A program made the position numbers and the translations under genes. Below, in pieces: positions 25,601 through 28,590 of a stretch of DNA of 28,590 bases. Source of the DNA: a virus; the IMG/VR virus record IMGVR_UViG_3300025127_000189, positions 1 through 28,590 of that record; one strand, written 5' to 3'. The notes below the pieces were generated by a model. That model was not told the origin of the DNA. It worked only from the letters and a program-made list of their open reading frames with translations, and made no database searches. How positions within the stretch are numbered: the first letter of the stretch is position 1; the number at the start of each line of letters is the position of its first letter.

Positions 25601-28223
25601 CGGTAAAAGAATAGGAGGAAATTTACCAGAAGGATTTATAAAAGAAAACTTAACATTCGATGGTGTTATTAGAGATGCTTTAATTGCAGAGTCAGCGCAA
25701 AATAGAGAATATATATTAGAAAGAGTTAATTATTTAAAAAACATAGGCCAAAAAAATGAAGCAAAAGCCTTTTTAAAATTTCAGTTTACAGACACTAATG
25801 GTTCCGGAAGAAGTTCAAGTGATATAGGTTTTCAAATGCTGGGCCCTAATGGAAGAATTTTAAAAGGTAGAAATGAAGTTGTTTTAGAGCATAATCCTCC
25901 TGTAAAAATGTTAACAGAAAAAGGTTATGATTTTGTAGATGGAAAAATAACTCTTGAAGAGTATGAAGATTATTTAAAAAAATCTAGAAGACACGTCGTT
26001 AGTAAAGAATTTGATAATATACTTAAAAAAACAGGTTATAAAGAGACAGGTGAAGCAAGTGAGAGATTTGGAACTCCTGAAGCTATAGAGTATTTTAAAA
26101 TGATTGGCGAAGAAAGAGTACTTTATCCAGAAGAGTATAGCGTAGATTTTAGTAATGCTAAAGATAATAGACTAAACAAAACTTTTAACGACATAATCGA
26201 AAGATCTAGAGGCATTGCTTCTAATCGCGTTGTTTCACAAACAGAAGCTATAATGGAAGGTAAAAGCAAGGGTCGTTTTGATATATTTATAAGACCTCAA
26301 GCTGAAGACTTTGTAGGTCTACTTTATAAAACATTAGGCAGAGGCAAGCAAGGCGATGCTGATATGGCGTTTTACAAAAGAAACTTACTAGATCCTTTTG
26401 CTAAAGCTATAGCTAATATAAGCGCTGATAGAATATCTTTGTTAAGTGATTATAAAGCAATAGTTAGTAATTTAAAAGTGCCAAGTGAAAAAGGTATAAA
26501 AGGTGTGTTTAAAAAATCACCACTAAAAAAGCAAGTTGGTGATACTGGCTTTACAGCAGAACAAGCTGTAAGAGCTTATGTTTGGACTAAGCAAGGTATG
26601 GAAATACCAGGGCTTTCTGAAAGTCAACTTAAAAAGTTGTTGACGCATGTTAAAGAAAATAAGCGCTTAATAACTTTCGGTAATCAGCTTATAAGAATAA
26701 ACAAAGGTGATGGTTATGTTAAGCCTGGTGAAAATTGGTTGAGCGGTACTATAGGTACTGATATACTAGAAGGACTTAATACAACTAAAAGATCTAAGTA
26801 CTTACAAGAGTGGCAAAAAAATGTTGATGTTATATTTTCACCTGATAATTTAAACAAACTACAAGCGGCTTACGGTAAACCATATGTTGACGCTATGAAA
26901 AACATATTACGCCGAATGAAAACTGGTAGAAACAGAGTTGCAACAGGCGACACAATAACGCAAAGGTTTACAGACTTTATAGCTCAAGCTACAGGTTCTA
27001 TAATGTTTTTAAATAGTAGATCAGCTGTACTGCAGACTATATCGTCACTTAATTTTATAAACTTTGGTGACAATAATATATTTGCAGCAGGTAAAGCTTT
27101 TGCTAATCAAAAACAATACTGGAAAGATTTTACAAAGCTTTTTAACTCAGACTTCTTAAAAGATAGAAGAGCTGGACTTAGAATAAACGTTATTGAAAGA
27201 GATATTGCTACAGCTGCTGGAAAAGGCGGGATAAGAGGTGTTACAGCTAGATTGTTACAAGCTGGTTTTACACCTACACAAATAGCTGATAGCTTTGCTA
27301 TTGCCGCTGGTGGATCTACGTTTTATCGTAATAGAATAAAAACTTACGAAAAAGAAACAGACGTTAATGGTAATAAAATATATACCAAAGAGCAAGCAGA
27401 GCAAAAAGCTTTTCAAGATTTTAGAGAAAACGCAGAAAATTCTCAGCAGTCTAGTAGACCTGATAAAATTAGCGCAGAACAAGCTAGCGGTTTAGGAAGA
27501 CATGTGCTTGCTTTTGCTAATACGCCTGCTCAGTATGCAAGAATAATAAAAAAGTCTGCTCTTGACCTTAAAAATGGCCGAGGAGATGCAAAGACTAATA
27601 TATCTAAGATAGTTTACTATACTTTTGCACAAAACGTAATATTTAATACTTTACAGCAAGCTATATTTGCTACAGCATTTGACGATGATCTTGAAATTAC
27701 AGAAGATAAAACTATAAACTTAGCTAATGGTATGGCAAATTCTATACTTAGAGGTATGGGTGTATATCCTTCTGTTTTTGCTGCTTTTAAAGATGCTGGT
27801 ATTAAATTATATACTGAAAGTAAAAAGAAAAGACCAGAGTATGAAAAAGCTGCAATACAATTATTAAATGTCGCACCTCCGCTTGGATCTAAATATAGAA
27901 AAGTTGCTGGTGGATTAAAAGGTTTTAGTTATACTACTCCTGAAGCTATTTTAGAAAAAGGCATTACTTTAGATAATCCAGGAATTAGAGGAGCTGCTAG
28001 AGTAATAGAAGGTACTACAAACTTACCTACAGAAAGAACCTTGCTGCTAATGGATCAAATACAAGGAGCTATGGATCAAGATCTTGAGTACTGGCAAAGA
28101 GCATTTATAGGAGCTGGTTGGCAAGACTGGCAGCTTGGTATTAAAGACGAAGAGCAACAACAAGAATCTTCCGGTGGATTTAGATTAAGAAAATACAAAT
28201 TAAAAACTTATAAAATAAAATAG
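19671..28223 (+). CDS. Giant virion protein (2850 aa) with HExxH metallopeptidase motif
   Basis: The N-terminus MYEINGNQYSLEDLQQAAQE (1-20) and the following acidic linker are of a type I recall from giant internal proteins of marine phages. A zinc-metallopeptidase signature is visible: GFFD (1039-1042), then HEDMH (1066-1070) with two His ligands and Glu1067 as the general base. Glu1126 or Glu1127 in FWYEENLTVLSQLI is a candidate third ligand, giving a gluzincin-like arrangement. Residues 700-1000 and 1140-2050 are mostly charged helices. The C-terminal ~650 residues (about 2180-2850) form the best-conserved-looking core, with GYVKPGENWLSGTIGTDILE, MKTGRNRVATGDTITQRFTD, FTPTQIADSFAIAAGGSTFYRN and a hydrophobic helix at 2647-2670, ending WQRAFIGAGWQDWQLG. 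A role as an ejected internal protein that could trim virion or envelope proteins is inference. No RNA-polymerase DxDxD motif is seen. It ends in TAG. Confidence 0.65.
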   Translation: MYEINGNQYSLEDLQQAAQEFNMGFEEYMEKMQAKGLTEVQEQTTDENFQQDGVAGADAPSEMGLGPVTAAPKSMGLDLETSLLDLSDPVEEIETLTPFKPGALDKQEIDLEKEKRQNQKTNRATDVLGVNVWGDRTVESNTKTNEALKQIGSASNKSVIFDFTENPNFNVMQDFSNITDQYITEYDVDENSIDRENDLRKRFNMSDIGDGSGYVAIDYEDGEDLNKKYSGLETYSISELRRIREQKISNQAKATHNLNVEGVLDAGKVFLSENELELANINDKLRNPGSLSNETLDDLKKKAVELSNTIEAGDNLLDYETGNLVSYDKMSDKSKVIYEKAKDVAESTEQESIEKQLVNAYARVVGLSGDVSSIGESGIKYRMSLLERGVEGLYDLVIPESRYGTTLSSDIENIGETVKTGKIPSAITKLPGNHPIATAYNAALEDYLILNRALQLNKDPLTTEDSAGEAFIQGVADAFGGTSGQAVTRNRVAINRSFVSSAEQAGFNMESEEVSGALEETIGEMALGGFPELAKFVGEIYFTRKISGNMFNKAGKFVKGAIKGSKIAKKSRLAASSLRVGVSALEEVAVFKASTELFEGVTTAQGSARGFDPKFAASLGAGGEFVKILSQSSRVGKFISPFMQHISKSKFVTNQLNRGVGAVSGASTFEFAKFMTMEARGTAQREFDAGLITREEFLQRQQEEYVFKPKEFIAEFYKMRLLGAAQQRNPFATSGIVRDMQNDILRMQNRLVGSRKAAEYFYGKDSKKYKIYENTESKEFEGVLDDLFEQAKKKQKEILDNPDTDRELKNQQLKELNDNYEILSTQAEIRIAQAEIRANRASTNRYGDKKFATDAEIYVLSRKIKNGSQLTAAESAKLANVPEGRMLLDLGIKTGTDEYRSIKGVLDRNIAINNVLNSVEYKSYNEADAQAAYNFVNKKANLYFEIQRQESLAVPSKDIAALKKEYLDYQEGGELYNNLQKSLNSTVKTLYEQGFVEAKERAKQLGQELPLSIETPQEFQKVYNETFPNVPQDVTNKVGFFDQAKNRRVVNKQKALEQKSIGDFMHEDMHFVLKGSLKDANNRVTQRGIEVIDGIIDELTPSQRRLFDQELNDKYDTSQPKEFWYEENLTVLSQLIKQKKIEFSDKLGNGLSRLIPALRKSGFENLEVDASTGRDMFEMLRGFSEGEAKVMPAVIKFIEDNAEKSFTEVASKESVEFSNARKETVNSLGDQLSRLKEQKASSTKNFEDRIKEMEAQGKTEVANRMREALQSGDFGVSREREGKIISDIVNQYNKTIGDVVLNLRKKNPEIFNTPTYRRKEFLNEAGTDLNMSKVIEAITEQTRPELLKHVSSFNKEFIELRNEFRSSLSKRGLSESEIQSRLLEKDKEGYKNKKGKLVLENNDLDAWVNSYLVRKIGTATAKKDFRKEKFEDTIEREDGTARDFEVSDNIEDAIDLGFERSTFEKPTSVIAQELTIGGKKFVDPKLEDFIETNTIEIFEGERPDVFERDFKLFFKQVSQKKAFKTVKNKLQDLNSFLEENHQTLFGSKNLPIGVLVQIERELPAESKIFTRAKEVLTTQKQINDAINRGEEFYVENEKQGPTIYERLKPTPEQVREFFNPPAMKPSKKDPTKMVRSSLKGTRKDAFVNAITFTLAKEKSPSVMRTLDMNNQQIAKAAQKLIVDPNIDFSESGKELKQVFKENDAILKQLRNKKESIDPLMQDFAEAGLQAIENGIKNGLSSEKIVQNFYNETKNLLINDKNKLEYIQIINKNLRKGKSYGNILLDLEKLSVREVRQFGLKQAENELQDIFLDSKRLVTSDKELELLDVISRRVFKEELKNKPGYLQNYKNLTSEQKEIVDMLKAPVSLFPTRVAGAKQGLKDWIKHNKRNFTTFAANKRISDRNAFARKMFGEIYTNLNAKQQKQVRKKVPAYDYDTTNESFLINTIRVQAKEAGFSLEDLNIKLVTIPRGKFITIDGKRIGGNLPEGFIKENLTFDGVIRDALIAESAQNREYILERVNYLKNIGQKNEAKAFLKFQFTDTNGSGRSSSDIGFQMLGPNGRILKGRNEVVLEHNPPVKMLTEKGYDFVDGKITLEEYEDYLKKSRRHVVSKEFDNILKKTGYKETGEASERFGTPEAIEYFKMIGEERVLYPEEYSVDFSNAKDNRLNKTFNDIIERSRGIASNRVVSQTEAIMEGKSKGRFDIFIRPQAEDFVGLLYKTLGRGKQGDADMAFYKRNLLDPFAKAIANISADRISLLSDYKAIVSNLKVPSEKGIKGVFKKSPLKKQVGDTGFTAEQAVRAYVWTKQGMEIPGLSESQLKKLLTHVKENKRLITFGNQLIRINKGDGYVKPGENWLSGTIGTDILEGLNTTKRSKYLQEWQKNVDVIFSPDNLNKLQAAYGKPYVDAMKNILRRMKTGRNRVATGDTITQRFTDFIAQATGSIMFLNSRSAVLQTISSLNFINFGDNNIFAAGKAFANQKQYWKDFTKLFNSDFLKDRRAGLRINVIERDIATAAGKGGIRGVTARLLQAGFTPTQIADSFAIAAGGSTFYRNRIKTYEKETDVNGNKIYTKEQAEQKAFQDFRENAENSQQSSRPDKISAEQASGLGRHVLAFANTPAQYARIIKKSALDLKNGRGDAKTNISKIVYYTFAQNVIFNTLQQAIFATAFDDDLEITEDKTINLANGMANSILRGMGVYPSVFAAFKDAGIKLYTESKKKRPEYEKAAIQLLNVAPPLGSKYRKVAGGLKGFSYTTPEAILEKGITLDNPGIRGAARVIEGTTNLPTERTLLLMDQIQGAMDQDLEYWQRAFIGAGWQDWQLGIKDEEQQQESSGGFRLRKYKLKTYKIK
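22146..22187 (+). repeat. Tandem 21-base heptad duplication in the giant protein gene
   Basis: CAAGCTGAAATAAGA occurs at 22146-22160 and again at 22167-22181, giving a period of 21 bases. The protein reads QAEIRIA-QAEIRAN, an exact heptad-length duplication in a charged helical region, as expected for a coiled-coil extension by slippage. Confidence 0.6.
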
Positions 28224-28225
28224 TT

Positions 28226-28360
28226 ATGCCAAAAGATGCATGTTATCACAAAGTAAAAAAAAGATACAAAGTGTTCCCATCAGCTTATGCCAGTGGTGCT
28301 ATAGCTAAGTGCCGTAAGGTCGGTGCTAAAAACTGGGGCAATAAAAGTAAAAAGAAGTAA
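28226..28360 (+). CDS. Small basic Cys/His protein (DUF5872-like), 44 aa
   Basis: The frame reads MPKDACYHKVKKRYKVFPSA and continues AYASGAIAKCRKVGAKNW-GNKSKKK. It is very Lys/Arg-rich with two cysteines and one histidine (Cys6, His8, Cys29), and a central SAYASGAIAKCRKVG block I recall from small proteins of the DUF5872 type in phages and large DNA viruses. No function is established for these; the charge suggests DNA or RNA binding. It starts two bases after the giant gene's TAG and its TAA overlaps the next ATG by one base (TAATG), so it is translated together with its neighbours. A typical short late-phage nucleic-acid-binding protein is one explanation, a small virion component another. 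Confidence 0.72.
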   Translation: MPKDACYHKVKKRYKVFPSAYASGAIAKCRKVGAKNWGNKSKKK

Positions 28361-28590
28361 TGGCTGTTAGAAAAACAAAGTCTGGACTAGCTCTTAAACG
28401 TTGGTTTAAAGAAAAGTGGAAAGACGAAAAAGGTAATCCTTGTGGATCTGCTAAAAACAAACGCACAAAAGTTTGTAGACCATCAAAGTCTGTAAGTAAA
28501 GATTCTCCAAAGACTTGGGCTCAAATGAGTAAAAGCGAAAAATCAAAAGTTGTAAAAGCTAAGAAAAAAGTTGGTATGGGGAAACGTAGA
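28360..28590 (+). CDS. Small basic DUF5872-type protein, 3' end outside the window
   Basis: The visible 77 residues begin MAVRKTKSGLALKRWFKEKW, continue KDEKGNPCGSAKNKRTKVCRPSKSV in pieces, and end KTWAQMSKSEKSKVVKAKKKVGMGKRR-like basic residues; no stop is reached. The WFKEKW...GNPCG...CRPSK...SPKTW layout matches my memory of DUF5872 in phages and giant viruses. Two cysteines (Cys28 and Cys39) are present, and lysine is the commonest residue. The ATG overlaps the preceding stop by one base. No function is known; a nucleic-acid-binding or packaging-related role is suggested by charge only. The C-terminus is close to its end judged from family size, so only a few residues are probably missing. 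Confidence 0.72.
   Translation, partial: MAVRKTKSGLALKRWFKEKWKDEKGNPCGSAKNKRTKVCRPSKSVSKDSPKTWAQMSKSEKSKVVKAKKKVGMGKRR

Noticed and set aside
25860-25930. VVLEHNPPVKML (near residue 2074) as an HNH-type nuclease
   Set aside because: Only one His-Asn pair is seen and no second conserved His or metal-ligand pattern follows, so the resemblance is too weak.
1-28590. tRNA genes, CRISPR arrays, integrase or attachment sites, transposons
   Set aside because: Coding density leaves no room for them and no cloverleaf, spaced repeat array, or recombinase motif was seen on either strand.

Overview
The window looks like the late, structural half of a tailed-phage genome, probably a podovirus-type phage of a marine or aquatic member of the Bacteroidota (flavobacteria-like). 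All 15 genes lie on the + strand with almost no intergenic space. The DNA is AT-rich, roughly one third G+C by eye. The host inference rests mainly on translation starts. Nearly every gene lacks a Shine-Dalgarno sequence and is preceded by an A-rich leader, as in Bacteroidota. TAA, TAG and TGA all end genes, so the code is standard. Family assignments come from reading the proteins and from memory of related phage proteins; no database search was possible.

Layout. 1-1215: C-terminal part of the large terminase, cut by the window edge. 1220-3643: portal. 3674-4858: acidic, probable scaffold. 4878-6335: major capsid protein, behind a tandem A-rich leader. 6362-6709: small protein, possibly capsid decoration. 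6724-6766: strong intrinsic terminator closing the capsid block. 6792-7580: unknown protein. 7595-7628: second stem-loop, without a T-run. 7647-9504: two neck/adaptor-type proteins. 9508-16945: two very large tail (nozzle/hub-like) proteins that may together equal one protein in relatives. 16952-28223: three proteins of 248, 644 and 2850 aa that resemble, in order and rising size, the internal ejection proteins of T7-like phages; the giant one carries an HExxH zinc-metallopeptidase motif. 28226-28590: two small, very basic proteins of the DUF5872 type, the second running off the window.

How the genes work together. Terminase and portal package DNA into a shell built from major capsid protein on the scaffold. 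The adaptor-like and nozzle-like proteins close the portal vertex and form a short tail. The 248/644/2850 aa set would be carried inside the head and ejected at infection. There is no sheath, tape-measure, integrase, lysis or replication gene here. Gene order from terminase through portal, capsid, P22 gp4-like and P22 gp10-like tail proteins is compatible with crAss-like and other Bacteroidota podoviruses, but membership is not shown by this window.

The least explained parts are the giant putative metallopeptidase, the split tail protein with its duplicated beta module, the two hairpins, and the paired small basic genes at the right edge.
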